Assembly (NCBI RefSeq): GCF_000334455.1
Contig: NZ_BANX01000025.1
Location: forward strand, 62,001 to 126,000
Direction of reading: 5' to 3'
Length of the DNA: 64,000 bases
DNA from: Gordonia soli NBRC 108243
GTDB lineage: Bacteria; Actinomycetota; Actinomycetes; Mycobacteriales; Mycobacteriaceae
The translations under genes were made by a program, and so were the position numbers. The notes below the pieces were generated by a model that was not told the DNA's origin, searched no databases, and worked only from the letters and a program-made list of their open reading frames with translations. Positions 54,337-64,000 of this stretch are shown in pieces. The stretch's first letter is position 1. Each line of letters opens with the position of its first letter.

Positions 54337-55674
54337 TCAGGAACGGGCGTCGGCCAGTGCGGGTGCGCTGTCCCGACGTCCGGGCCCGTTGGCGCGGAAC
54401 GGTAGGCGCCACACCGCGACCAGCACGGCGAGCCCCCACAGGGTGTACGAGTTCCCGACGACGTGGTCGAGCGGCGACCAACCGAGAAAGGCCGGACGGA
54501 GCAGTTGGAACGGCCCGACCGTGAAGATGACCGCGCCGACCAGCGCAAGTGCGAGATAGACGGTCTGCGCTGATCGCTGGGCAGACCGTGCCGCCACGGT
54601 CACCAACGCCACGATGATCGGGATGGACCAGACCCAGTGGTGTGCCCATGACGTCGGTGAGACGAGCAGCCCCCAGATGGCGACGACTGCGAGGGCGAGG
54701 ACCGCGTCGACCCGTTGACCGGGTGTGGCGTCGGCGGCGAGGGCCGCGACCGGTCGGCAGGCGAGGACGGCGACGATCGCGAGGGCCGTGACCGCGAGTG
54801 AACTGACCAGCCACATGATCTGCTCGGTCGTCGCGTCGGCGGGCAACAGGCGAATCCAGAACGCATTGAGGTTCTGGTTGATCCGTCCCGCCGGATCACC
54901 GATGCGGGTGGTGTGGAACAGGGTGTGCGTCCAGTACCCGAGCGAGTCGGACGGCAACCAGATCCAGGCGATCGCGCCGGCCGCGACGAAGGTCGCGACG
55001 GAGACGACCGCGGCCCGCCACCGCCGCGCGGCGAGGAACACGCCGACGAAGACGAGCGGGGTCAGCTTGATCGCCGATGCCAGACCGATCAGGACCCCGC
55101 GGAGCGGCCCGGTCACCGCCCACCGACCGCGGCCGACGACGAAGACGTCGACGACGATCGAGGTCATCAGGATGACGTTGATCTGACCGAATCCCAGTGT
55201 CATCCACATCGGGTTGGACCACAGCGCGGGCGCCGCGACGGCGAGTGCGAGCCACCAGCGGTTCGCGCGGTCGCCGACCGACAGGACACCCATGACGATG
55301 TGCAGCACCACCACGAGCAGTGCGGTGGTCAGGAGCGAGATGACGATCCCCGCGATCAACAGACCCATCGCGCCGAGCGGCACGAAGGTGAGCGCGGCGA
55401 ACGGGGGATAGGTGAACGGCAGCCAGATGCCGTCGCTGGTGAACGGCATCGACCCGTCCGCGTAGAGGCTCTGCCCCTGCTGCCAGATCTGCCCGCCGAG
55501 TCGGTAGACGTCGAGGTCGATGCGTGTGCGGGTGCCGAAACTCGAGGTGAACGGCACCCCCACGATCTGCAGGGCGGCCGACACGGCAAACGCCAACCCG
55601 ATCAGCGCGCGGGCCCGGACCGTGGGACGCCAACGGTGCAGCCAGGCGTCGGCGGCGGCCAGCGGTGTCTGCAT
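54337..55674 (-). CDS. mptC: GT-C alpha-(1,2)-mannosyltransferase, MptC-like
   Basis: The 445-aa integral membrane glycosyltransferase has about 10-11 helices. After the first helix comes RTRIDLDVYRLGGQIWQQG, whose acidic residues are the catalytic site of GT-C enzymes using polyprenyl-phosphate mannose; then LPFTYPPFAALTFVPLG and SAIKLTPLVFVGVFLAARRW. It corresponds to Rv2181, the mannosyltransferase that adds alpha-1,2 branches or caps to lipomannan and LAM on the outer membrane face. ATG at 55674 (MQTPLAA). The open frame reaches 56253 but overlaps the exoribonuclease gene. Confidence 0.88.
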   Translation of the reverse strand: MQTPLAAADAWLHRWRPTVRARALIGLAFAVSAALQIVGVPFTSSFGTRTRIDLDVYRLGGQIWQQGQSLYADGSMPFTSDGIWLPFTYPPFAALTFVPLGAMGLLIAGIVISLLTTALLVVVLHIVMGVLSVGDRANRWWLALAVAAPALWSNPMWMTLGFGQINVILMTSIVVDVFVVGRGRWAVTGPLRGVLIGLASAIKLTPLVFVGVFLAARRWRAAVVSVATFVAAGAIAWIWLPSDSLGYWTHTLFHTTRIGDPAGRINQNLNAFWIRLLPADATTEQIMWLVSSLAVTALAIVAVLACRPVAALAADATPGQRVDAVLALAVVAIWGLLVSPTSWAHHWVWSIPIIVALVTVAARSAQRSAQTVYLALALVGAVIFTVGPFQLLRPAFLGWSPLDHVVGNSYTLWGLAVLVAVWRLPFRANGPGRRDSAPALADARS

Positions 55675-55812
55675 TGTCGGCACTCTTTGCTGCTCGTGGT
55701 GGTTCTCGGCGGGCGGGGTGTCGGCGGGGGCGTCGCCATCGGCATCCGGGTCAGGGCGCCGTGGTGGCGTCCCGGACCGTCGGCCGGAACGTCGGTGACG
55801 AATACTTGCCGT

Positions 55813-57799
<1,987 letters not shown>

Positions 57800-57809
57800 C
57801 CCCGCCACT

Positions 57810-57841
57810 CCTCGCGGCGAGGTAGCCGACGATCCGCGAGG
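57810..57841. terminator. Hairpin between convergent aroG and pknL
   Basis: Arms cctcgcgg and ccgcgagg (8 bp, 16-nt loop) lie in the 53-bp gap, 11 bp after the aroG stop. Confidence 0.55.
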
Positions 57842-57852
57842 CCAGGGTGTCG

Positions 57853-59094
57853 TCAGCTGAGCACGGTGGCGCCGACCCACCAACCGGCCGCGCCGACCGC
57901 GGCGGCGATCAGCAGGACGACGAGAATCCAGACGAGCGCCCGGACGCGCCCGCCCGACGGTTCGTCGAACACCGCCACCGCGGACGACCGCGTGCGGTCG
58001 AACGCGGGCCGTGGCCGGTACCGCCCTCCGCCGTCGTGCTCCTCGCGGTCGCCGAACCCGTCGTGGTCGTACCGATCGTCGTGCTCGTCGACCGAGCCGA
58101 CGCCGGCCCCTGGACCGCCGGGAGCACCCGGATCGGTCTGCACCCGCGTCTGGCGTGGGGTGTCGACCGGCCGCCGATCCTCGGCCCGCATCCGCGCCAT
58201 GGTGGACCGCTCGGCCGAACGTCGCGGCGCGGGCACCGTGAACGGCGGCAGATCAAGGTCCTCGGCGACTGCGAGCAGGGCCTCGCGCATCGCGAAGCCG
58301 TCGGCGTAGCGGTCGGCCGGGTCGCGTTCGGTCGCACGCAGCACGACCTCGTCGAATTCCTCGGGGACACCGTCGATCACGTCGCCGGGTGCCGGGACGT
58401 CGAAGCTCAATCGCTGATATGCGAGGGCCAGCGGGGAGTCTCCGCGGAAGGGTGTTCGTCCGGTGAGCAACTCGAACATCATCACGCCCATCGAATAGAC
58501 GTCGCTGCGTGCGTCGGCGTGTGTGGACTGCACCTGCTCCGGCGACAGGTATGCCGCTGTGCCCAGGATGACGCTCGCGGACGTGACCCCGGCTTCGGCG
58601 ACGGCGCGCACCAGCCCGAAGTCGGCGACCTTCACCTCGCCCGAATCGGAGATCAACACGTTCTCCGGCTTCACATCCCGATGCACCAGACCGGCGGCGT
58701 GCGCGGTGCCCAGACCGCCGAGCACGGGGTCGGCGACCGCGACGACCGCATGCGGCGGCATCGGTCCGCGTTCGCGCAGCAGCTCTCGGAGGCTCCCACC
58801 CTCCACCAGTTCCATGACGAGGAAGGCGGTTCCGCCGTCGATGCCCTGGTCGTAGACCGCGACGAGTCCCGGGTGTTTGAGCCCGGCGACCGCACGTGCC
58901 TCGAACTCGAAGCGCCGCAGGAAGGTCGGGTCGCCGCTGTAGCGCGAATCCATCACCTTGACCGCGACGGACCGGCCCAGGCGCAGGTCCTCGCCGACAT
59001 AGACCGCCGACATCCCGCCGCGTGCGATGGGTGCGTCGATCCGGTACCGGTCCTCGATGACCGTGCCCAGGACCGCGTCGACAGGACTGTTCAC
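57853..59094 (-). CDS. pknL: Membrane serine/threonine protein kinase PknL
   Basis: The 413-aa Hanks-type kinase has the glycine loop ARGGMSAVY, Lys46 in VAVKVMDS, HRDVKPEN (catalytic Asp140), DFG at 158-160 and an activation loop with Thr171 before GTAAYLSPEQ. An acidic, Asp/Gly-rich juxtamembrane segment of some 100 residues and one transmembrane helix (about 388-408) follow; there is no PASTA or other external sensor. It is collinear with Rv2176. GTG at 59094. It is divergent from its likely substrate, the DNA-binding protein. Confidence 0.94.
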   Translation of the reverse strand: MNSPVDAVLGTVIEDRYRIDAPIARGGMSAVYVGEDLRLGRSVAVKVMDSRYSGDPTFLRRFEFEARAVAGLKHPGLVAVYDQGIDGGTAFLVMELVEGGSLRELLRERGPMPPHAVVAVADPVLGGLGTAHAAGLVHRDVKPENVLISDSGEVKVADFGLVRAVAEAGVTSASVILGTAAYLSPEQVQSTHADARSDVYSMGVMMFELLTGRTPFRGDSPLALAYQRLSFDVPAPGDVIDGVPEEFDEVVLRATERDPADRYADGFAMREALLAVAEDLDLPPFTVPAPRRSAERSTMARMRAEDRRPVDTPRQTRVQTDPGAPGGPGAGVGSVDEHDDRYDHDGFGDREEHDGGGRYRPRPAFDRTRSSAVAVFDEPSGGRVRALVWILVVLLIAAAVGAAGWWVGATVLS

Positions 59095-59265
59095 GAGTCC
59101 CGAATCTACCGGCCGCACCGCCCGGTCTGCGGGATCGACGCCCGTCGCGTCCACCGATCGAGGTGTCGGGGAGCCGTACCCGACCCGGGGCTGCGCCCCA
59201 TCACGGTTGCGGCGTATCCGGCGGGAGCGTTTCGGTGGCGCGGCCGAGCCGGTAAGCTGACCGAC

Positions 59266-59631
59266 GTGGGATCGCTGCCACTGTCTCCGAATGTCCTGCC
59301 CGCCGACGCCGACACATACACCGTGGACGAGGTCGCGGCTCGTCTCCGGGTATCTCCGGGCCGGGTACGTACGCTGATCAACGACCATCATCTGCTCGCC
59401 GTCTCCAAGGACGGTGCGCCGGCGGTGCCCTCGCTGTTCTTCGACGACCACGGCATCACCAAACATTTCAACGGCCTCGTCGACGTCCTCCTCGACGGCG
59501 GATTCAGTCGGGACGACGCCCTCGCGTGGTTGTTCACGGTGCAGGACGACCTCGGCATCCATCCCGCTCAGGCCCTGCACACGCACTCCGCTCGCGAGGT
59601 CATCCGGCGCGCGCAGGCCGAGGCCTTCTGA
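59266..59631 (+). CDS. Rv2175c-like DNA-binding protein
   Basis: The 121-aa protein has a winged helix-turn-helix of the excisionase/MerR-like kind (TYTVDEVAARLRVSPGRVRT, residues about 17-40) and a C-terminal helical domain (FNGLVDVLLDGGFSRDDALAW, then HTHSAREVIRRAQ). In M. tuberculosis the homologue is phosphorylated by PknL near its N-terminus, which lowers DNA binding. Here the N-terminal tail is shorter if the GTG at 59266 is right. The divergent arrangement with pknL (171-bp gap) is conserved. Confidence 0.88.
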   Translation: MGSLPLSPNVLPADADTYTVDEVAARLRVSPGRVRTLINDHHLLAVSKDGAPAVPSLFFDDHGITKHFNGLVDVLLDGGFSRDDALAWLFTVQDDLGIHPAQALHTHSAREVIRRAQAEAF

Positions 59632-59710
59632 GCCGACGGTCACCTCGCCACCGCCACGGCACCCCGGTGTACTACGCCCGACGCCCGACCGGCCGCCTGA
59701 CGGCTGATTC

Positions 59711-59752
59711 CGACGACTAGCGTCCGACGACTAGCGTCCGACGGCTAGCGTT
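59711..59752. repeat. Three-copy 14-bp tandem repeat over the mptA stop codon
   Basis: Units of cgacgactagcgtc lie at 59711-59724 and 59725-59738, with a variant (cgacggctagcgtt) at 59739-59752. The third unit contains the mptA TAG stop (59745-59747 on the minus strand), so the extra copies look like tandem duplication of the gene's last bases. It lies between the convergent Rv2175c-like gene and mptA. Confidence 0.85.
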
Positions 59753-61484
59753 TGACGACGCCCTCGGTCGCAGCGCTGCCGTCCCTCTCGTTTCCGAGAC
59801 CCGCCGCATCGGCGCGCGAACCCCACAGCCACGCAACCGAACGTCGTAGCCGCAGCGGATCCACACGGAGCACCGACCAGGCCGCCAGGACCGAGAGCGC
59901 AAGCGCCAGAAGCGTTTCCGGCACCTTGTAGAACACGATCGAGTCGTCCGGCTGGAACACGATGAGCATGAACGTCGACACCCCGACGATCAGGGCGCGA
60001 ACCCGAGGGGGGAGGGTGAAGGCGACCAACACGCCCAGCAACCAGGTGTAGTACCAGGGCAGGGTCGACGGCTCGAGGACCAGCACCGCGGCCATCGCCC
60101 ATGCCATCCCGACCATCGCCGACCGCGCATCGCGCCGATACCGCCACCACAACCACACCAGCAGGACGGCGAGCACCACCTGCGCGACGAGCCGGGTGAC
60201 CGACAGGACCGGTTGGATGTTCAGCGCCGTGAACGGTGCCGCGATCAGCGTCACGGCGTGCGCGACGACCGTGGGGACCGTGAACCAGTTGATGATCCGG
60301 TCGGCCCAACCCAGGCCGGTCAGCCAGCCGAGCCCGAGTCCGAGCGCCACCGTGCAGACGGCGAACACCGCCACGGGGATGAGCGTCACCGCGGCGAAGA
60401 CGCCGACCACCGTGCGTGTCGAGATCCCGGTCGGCTTCTCCCCACCAGCCACCCCGACAGCTGCCTGTCCGTCGGCCGGCCCTGCGTGGGCGGCCGCCGC
60501 GGCGTCGGGATCGCCGTCGGCAGCGGTGCGCTGATCGCGGAGGTGCGACAACCAGATCCACACCACGAACGGGATCGCGATGCCGGCCGTGACCTTGATC
60601 GAGACGGCCAGACCGAGGACCGCGGTGCCCAGGACGTGTCGGCGCCCGAGCACCAGGGCGAGGCCGGTGACGACCACACCCAGCAGCAGGAGTTCGACAT
60701 GCGGCCCTCCGACGAGGTGGATCACCACCATCGGGTTGAACAGCACCAGCCACAGCCCCATCCGGGCGGACGCGCCGAAGGTCCGGGCGATCCGGGGGAT
60801 CGCCCACAGCGCCAACAGGAGTCCGGGCACCATGACGAGGCGGACCGCGATGACGCCGAGGATCACATGATCGCCGGTCACCTCGACGACGCCGCGGGTC
60901 AGCGCCATGAAGAACGGTCCGTACGGTGCGGTGGTGGTCGCCCAGACCTGCGCCATGCTGTCGAGCAACGGGCCGGGGTAGTGCGCCGGTCCATCTGCGT
61001 ACGGGTCGAACCCGGCGCGGAACACCGCCGCCTGTGCTAGGTACGCATAGACGTCGCGACTGTAGATCGGGACCGTCACCAGCATCGGCACCGACCACAT
61101 CAGCGCCCACCAACGCAACGCGCGCAGTGATGGTGCCGGCGTCGTCGGATGCTCAGTTGCCGGTCCGTCGGATCGTTCCGGGCGGACGGCGAGTCGGCGA
61201 CCGAGTCGTATCCACGCGATCACCATCGCCGCGACGCCGAGCCAGAACACCGTGGCCGACAACGTCTTCCCGTGCCCATACGACATCCAGGCGAATCCGG
61301 CATCGGCTGCGACCGGGTGCGCGCGCGGGATGTCGGCCACCCCGAAGGCGCCGATGGCCACGAGGACCGACCCGACGGCGCCGACGATCAGGTCGAGCCG
61401 GGCCGAGCCTCCCATGACCCCACCTCGGGTGGTCTGGCGGTCGTCCTCGACGGGCGCGTCATCCGACGGCGGCACGAGGCTCAC
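59745..61484 (-). CDS. mptA: Alpha-(1,6)-mannopyranosyltransferase MptA
   Basis: The 579-aa multi-helix GT-C enzyme has IYSRDVYAYLAQAAVFRAG (acidic catalytic residues facing outside), GPHVELLLLG, TLPWYYTWLLG and about 12-13 transmembrane helices. It extends the alpha-1,6 mannan backbone of lipomannan from polyprenyl-phosphate mannose (Rv2174 homologue, 516 aa). Two soluble insertions, one of some 35 residues rich in Ala/Asp/Gly after about residue 325, explain its greater length. A GTG start at 61484 overlaps the prenyl synthase stop by 4 bp, so the two are co-translated. Confidence 0.93.
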   Translation of the reverse strand: MSLVPPSDDAPVEDDRQTTRGGVMGGSARLDLIVGAVGSVLVAIGAFGVADIPRAHPVAADAGFAWMSYGHGKTLSATVFWLGVAAMVIAWIRLGRRLAVRPERSDGPATEHPTTPAPSLRALRWWALMWSVPMLVTVPIYSRDVYAYLAQAAVFRAGFDPYADGPAHYPGPLLDSMAQVWATTTAPYGPFFMALTRGVVEVTGDHVILGVIAVRLVMVPGLLLALWAIPRIARTFGASARMGLWLVLFNPMVVIHLVGGPHVELLLLGVVVTGLALVLGRRHVLGTAVLGLAVSIKVTAGIAIPFVVWIWLSHLRDQRTAADGDPDAAAAAHAGPADGQAAVGVAGGEKPTGISTRTVVGVFAAVTLIPVAVFAVCTVALGLGLGWLTGLGWADRIINWFTVPTVVAHAVTLIAAPFTALNIQPVLSVTRLVAQVVLAVLLVWLWWRYRRDARSAMVGMAWAMAAVLVLEPSTLPWYYTWLLGVLVAFTLPPRVRALIVGVSTFMLIVFQPDDSIVFYKVPETLLALALSVLAAWSVLRVDPLRLRRSVAWLWGSRADAAGLGNERDGSAATEGVVKR

Positions 61485-62638
61485 GATTCCCGGTGTGCGA
61501 TGCGGGTGGCCAGCGCCACCAGCTGGGCCCGGATGTCGGCGCCGAGATCGGCATCGTCGAGGGTGGCGGTGGCGGACTCGACCAGACCCGCGATACGCGT
61601 CTCGATCTCGTCGACCGCGCCGACGTCGTGGAGGATTCCGCGAGCGGTCGCGACCTCGTCGTCGGTCAGGGGCCGACCGATCAGTGTCCGCAGGCGGCCG
61701 GCGAGTTCGGGGTTGCGGCGGGCCGCGCGGTCGAGTCCGATCGCGACGAGGACGGTCTGCTTGCCCTCGACCAGGTCGTCGCCGGACGGCTTGCCGGTGC
61801 GCTCGGGATCGCCGAACACCCCCAGCAGATCATCACGCAGCTGGAAGGCGATGCCGAGATCCTCACCTGCGGAACGCAGGTCGTCGATGAGCGACTCCGG
61901 AGCCCCGGCCAGTGTCGCGCCGAGCTGCAGCGGCCGGACGACCGTGTATGCAGCGGTCTTGAAGCGCATCACCCGGTAGGCGGCCTCGACCGTGTCGTCG
62001 CCGTCGGCCTCGGTGATGATGTCCAGGAGCTGGCCTCCGAGGACCTCGGTCCGCATCGCCGACCAGACCGCAGCCGACGTCGCCGGCAGTGACCGTCGCC
62101 CGGCGCCGGGTTCGGTCCCTGGCACGATCCCGTGCACCAGGTCGTCGGCCCAGGCGAGCGCCAGGTCGCCGACCAGGATCGCCGACGCAACGCCGTGATC
62201 GGTGGCATCGCCGGACCAGCCGGCCGCCCGATGTCGGGTCTCGAACCGTCGGTGCAGTGTCGGACGGCCGCGGCGGGTGTCGGAGTGATCGATGATGTCG
62301 TCGTGGATCAGCGCGCAGGCCTGGATCAGTTCCAGTGCTGCGCCGACCCGCAGCACGTCCGTCTCGTCCGGCGTCCCGGTGGAACCCCCGACCGCGATCG
62401 GTGGGCCGCTGCGTTGCGGCGAGGACACCCCGGCCAGCCAGCCGGCATGGGCGAAGACCGGCCGGATGCGCTTGCCGCCCTGCAGGACGAAGTCACGTAG
62501 CTCTTCTCCGGCGGCGCCGACGACCGGCGCGACCATGCCGGCGGCCGGGACCGCGGAGTCCAAGACGGTGCGCAACACCGCCTCGACAGCGGTCGGAACG
62601 TCGTCGAGTGAGGTGATCGGCTGGTGCGGGGCGGTCAC
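61481..62638 (-). CDS. idsA2: Polyprenyl diphosphate synthase
   Basis: The 385-aa trans-prenyltransferase has the first Asp-rich motif DDIIDHSD (residues 113-120), with GGKRIRP before it, and the second, DDLLGVFGD (about 267-275), followed by GKPSGDDLVEGKQT. It makes geranylgeranyl or longer diphosphates from IPP. The counterpart is Rv2173. It is paired with mptA, whose donor needs a polyprenyl phosphate carrier, though that carrier normally comes from cis-prenyltransferases. Chain length is not predictable here. Confidence 0.9.
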   Translation of the reverse strand: MTAPHQPITSLDDVPTAVEAVLRTVLDSAVPAAGMVAPVVGAAGEELRDFVLQGGKRIRPVFAHAGWLAGVSSPQRSGPPIAVGGSTGTPDETDVLRVGAALELIQACALIHDDIIDHSDTRRGRPTLHRRFETRHRAAGWSGDATDHGVASAILVGDLALAWADDLVHGIVPGTEPGAGRRSLPATSAAVWSAMRTEVLGGQLLDIITEADGDDTVEAAYRVMRFKTAAYTVVRPLQLGATLAGAPESLIDDLRSAGEDLGIAFQLRDDLLGVFGDPERTGKPSGDDLVEGKQTVLVAIGLDRAARRNPELAGRLRTLIGRPLTDDEVATARGILHDVGAVDEIETRIAGLVESATATLDDADLGADIRAQLVALATRIAHRES

Positions 62639-62730
62639 CCAGCCAGGCTAGGGGACTCGCGCGCATCCGCGGGCGCGAGGTCGGCCGGTGCAGCCCGATC
62701 CGCTCCGGCGCAACTCCGTATGCTGTTGCC

Positions 62731-63687
62731 GTGACCTCCGCTGCCCACTCGCCGTCGATCGTGGACCGGCTGTCCGCGCCACATCGCGGTCCGGTGCCTT
62801 TCTCGGTCGAGTTCTTCCCGCCTCGTGACGACGAGGGCGAGATGCGGCTGTGGCGTGCGGTGCGGGTGTTCGAACGACTCGGCCCGGCCTTCGTGTCGAT
62901 GACCTACGGTGCCGGCGGCTCCACCCGTGACCGCACCGTGCGCATCACCGGCGAACTCGCCGAGCAGACCACCCTGCTGCCGGTCGCCCATCTCACCGCG
63001 GTGAACCACTCGATAGACGAGTTGCGTGCGCTGGTCGGCTCCTACGCCGACCGAGGCATCACCAACATCCTCGCGCTGCGCGGTGACCCGCCCGGTGACC
63101 CGCTCGGCGAGTGGCATGCCCACCCCGAGGGCGTCGAGTACGCCCAGGAACTCGTGCGGCTCATCGACGAGCTGGGCGACTTCCACGTCGGGGTGGCCTC
63201 GTTCCCGGAGGGCCACCATCGTGCCCGCGACCTCGACCACGACACCGAGACCCTTGTCGGCAAGCTGCGGGCCGGCGCCGAGTACTCGATCACCCAGATG
63301 TTCTTCGATGTCGAGCACTATCTCCGCCTGCGCGACCGACTGGCCGCGGCAGACCCCGAACAGGCGGCCAAGCCACTGATCCCGGGCATCATGCCCATCA
63401 CATCGTTGGCGAGTGTCCGACGCATGGTCGAGCTGTCGAACTCGGTCATCCCGCCGTCCGTCGACGCCCGTCTCGCGGCGGCTGCCGGTCCCGGCGACGA
63501 GGAGGACCGTGCAGCCGTGCGTGCGGTCGGGATCGACCTCGCGACGGAGATGGCTGAGCGACTCATCGCCGAAGGTGCACCCTGCCTGCACTTCTGCAGC
63601 CTCAACTTCGCCAAGGCGACCAGCGAGGTGTTGCAGCGACTCGGTGTCGATGTCAGCGCGGCGGTCCCGGTGGCCACCCCTTCCTGA
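62731..63687 (+). CDS. metF: Methylenetetrahydrofolate reductase family protein
   Basis: The 318-aa TIM barrel starts VPFSVEFFPPRDDEGE (the MetF signature with the catalytic Glu), FVSMTYGAGGSTRDRT, ITNILALRGDPPGD, GVASFPEGH and AEYSITQMFFDVEHY. It reduces 5,10-methylene-THF to 5-methyl-THF for methionine synthesis. It is of the Rv2172c kind, a group slightly different from E. coli MetF, so flavin and cofactor use may differ. GTG at 62731. It is divergent from the prenyl synthase across 92 bp. Confidence 0.9.
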   Translation: MTSAAHSPSIVDRLSAPHRGPVPFSVEFFPPRDDEGEMRLWRAVRVFERLGPAFVSMTYGAGGSTRDRTVRITGELAEQTTLLPVAHLTAVNHSIDELRALVGSYADRGITNILALRGDPPGDPLGEWHAHPEGVEYAQELVRLIDELGDFHVGVASFPEGHHRARDLDHDTETLVGKLRAGAEYSITQMFFDVEHYLRLRDRLAAADPEQAAKPLIPGIMPITSLASVRRMVELSNSVIPPSVDARLAAAAGPGDEEDRAAVRAVGIDLATEMAERLIAEGAPCLHFCSLNFAKATSEVLQRLGVDVSAAVPVATPS

Positions 63688-63715
63688 CTCGCCGCTCGCC
63701 GACCGCGCCGATCAC

Positions 63716-64000
63716 TCAGCGCGAGACGGGGTCCCGCTTGCTCGGTGTCGAGCGGCCGCCGTCGCGCGGGCGCCCCGGCCGCGGACCGCGGTACCGGGAT
63801 ACATACGCCAGTCGCACGATCACGGCGATCACGACCACGCAGATGATCGCCAGCAGCCAGGTCCAGCTCCCGACCGCGGCGGTGGCCGGGTCGGCGTAGG
63901 TGGAGTCCGCGCTGAAGTCGGAGGGCTTGCGCGGCTCGGGGGTCCACGTGACCGCGTACTCGCCCGTCTGGTCGCCGTTGGTCGCCGACACCGGGCCGTC
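63716..64000 (-). CDS. lppM: LppM-like protein, C-terminal part
   Basis: About 94 C-terminal residues are present; the frame is open at the right edge, so the start is outside. The visible part has the end of an extracytoplasmic region (EYAVTWTPEPRKPSDF), one transmembrane helix (SWTWLLAIICVVVIAVIVRL) and a basic cytoplasmic tail (RYRGPRPGRPRDGGRSTPSK). Position next to the MTHFR gene and topology match LppM (Rv2171), a lipoprotein with a C-terminal helix linked to mannolipid export. The family call rests mostly on position. Confidence 0.65.
   Translation of the reverse strand, partial: DGPVSATNGDQTGEYAVTWTPEPRKPSDFSADSTYADPATAAVGSWTWLLAIICVVVIAVIVRLAYVSRYRGPRPGRPRDGGRSTPSKRDPVSR

Noticed and set aside
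54099-54524. Several open frames through the 16-bp repeat array
   Set aside because: The repeat has no stop codons in several frames, so frames are open by composition; the product is repetitive Arg/Pro/Ser/Thr sequence.
57847-59265. Long plus-strand extension of the Rv2175c-like frame
   Set aside because: It is antisense to pknL over almost its whole length; only the last 121 codons match a DNA-binding protein.

Overview
The window is about two-thirds G+C and reads as a chromosome segment of a mycolic-acid actinobacterium (Mycobacteriales), most like Gordonia or a near relative. The basis is a gene order matching the Mycobacterium tuberculosis Rv2171-Rv2220 block: glnA1, RDD protein, DUF4191 protein, lipA, lipB, sucB/dlaT, pepB, gcvT, ilvE, cobS, cobT, DUF3043 protein, glycerate kinase, HesB protein, adoK, asnB, ctaC, ctaF, qcrBAC, ctaE, trpD, exonuclease, RipA-like protein, pimB', fadD15, two SRPBCC proteins, ArsA-like protein, plsC, mptC, exoribonuclease, aroG, pknL, Rv2175c, mptA, prenyl synthase, MTHFR and lppM. 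Gene comparisons are from memory of the families. The genus is an inference, and no database search was run.

Layout. 1-931: the tail of an EEP-family hydrolase and a heme oxygenase. 932-3504: glnA1 with a GlnR-type box, and an RDD membrane protein. 3526-10497: an accessory catabolic cluster set inside the conserved gln-lip order. It holds an ethanolamine-type permease, a glutamine-synthetase-like ligase, a C26 gamma-glutamyl hydrolase, an aldehyde dehydrogenase, an SDR and a GntR/FCD regulator. 10565-12175: a divergent SDR/MarR pair with a double palindromic operator. 12268-17559: DUF4191, lipoate synthesis (lipA, lipB) and the lipoylated E2 protein that uses it. 17739-28043: pepB, gcvT, ilvE, cobS, a CobU-CobT fusion, glycerate kinase, an Fe-S carrier and adenosine kinase. 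28168-38092: asnB and the cytochrome bcc-aa3 genes, interrupted by a PAP2-lipid kinase fusion. 38229-42130: a hypothetical gene, trpD, a stand-alone AsnC domain and a GIY-YIG exonuclease with an SOS box. 42411-49405: a Cys-rich small protein, a c-di-AMP riboswitch with an NlpC/P60 hydrolase, a RipA-like hydrolase, a HExxH lipoprotein, pimB' and fadD15. 49545-64000: lipid and envelope genes (SRPBCC pair, ArsA-like, ROK kinase, plsC, mptC), an exoribonuclease, aroG, pknL with its likely substrate, mptA, a prenyl synthase, MTHFR and the truncated lppM.

How the genes work together. Most genes are housekeeping: nitrogen assimilation, lipoylation of dehydrogenase complexes and the glycine-cleavage system, aerobic respiration, and mannolipid (PIM, LM, LAM) assembly. 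The accessory cluster reads as a gamma-glutamylation route for ethanolamine or a similar amino alcohol. Regulatory DNA that stands out includes a c-di-AMP riboswitch, a LexA box over a probable leaderless promoter, a GlnR box and paired MarR-type operators. Three unrelated short tandem-repeat arrays (21, 16 and 14 bp units) all lie between convergent genes.
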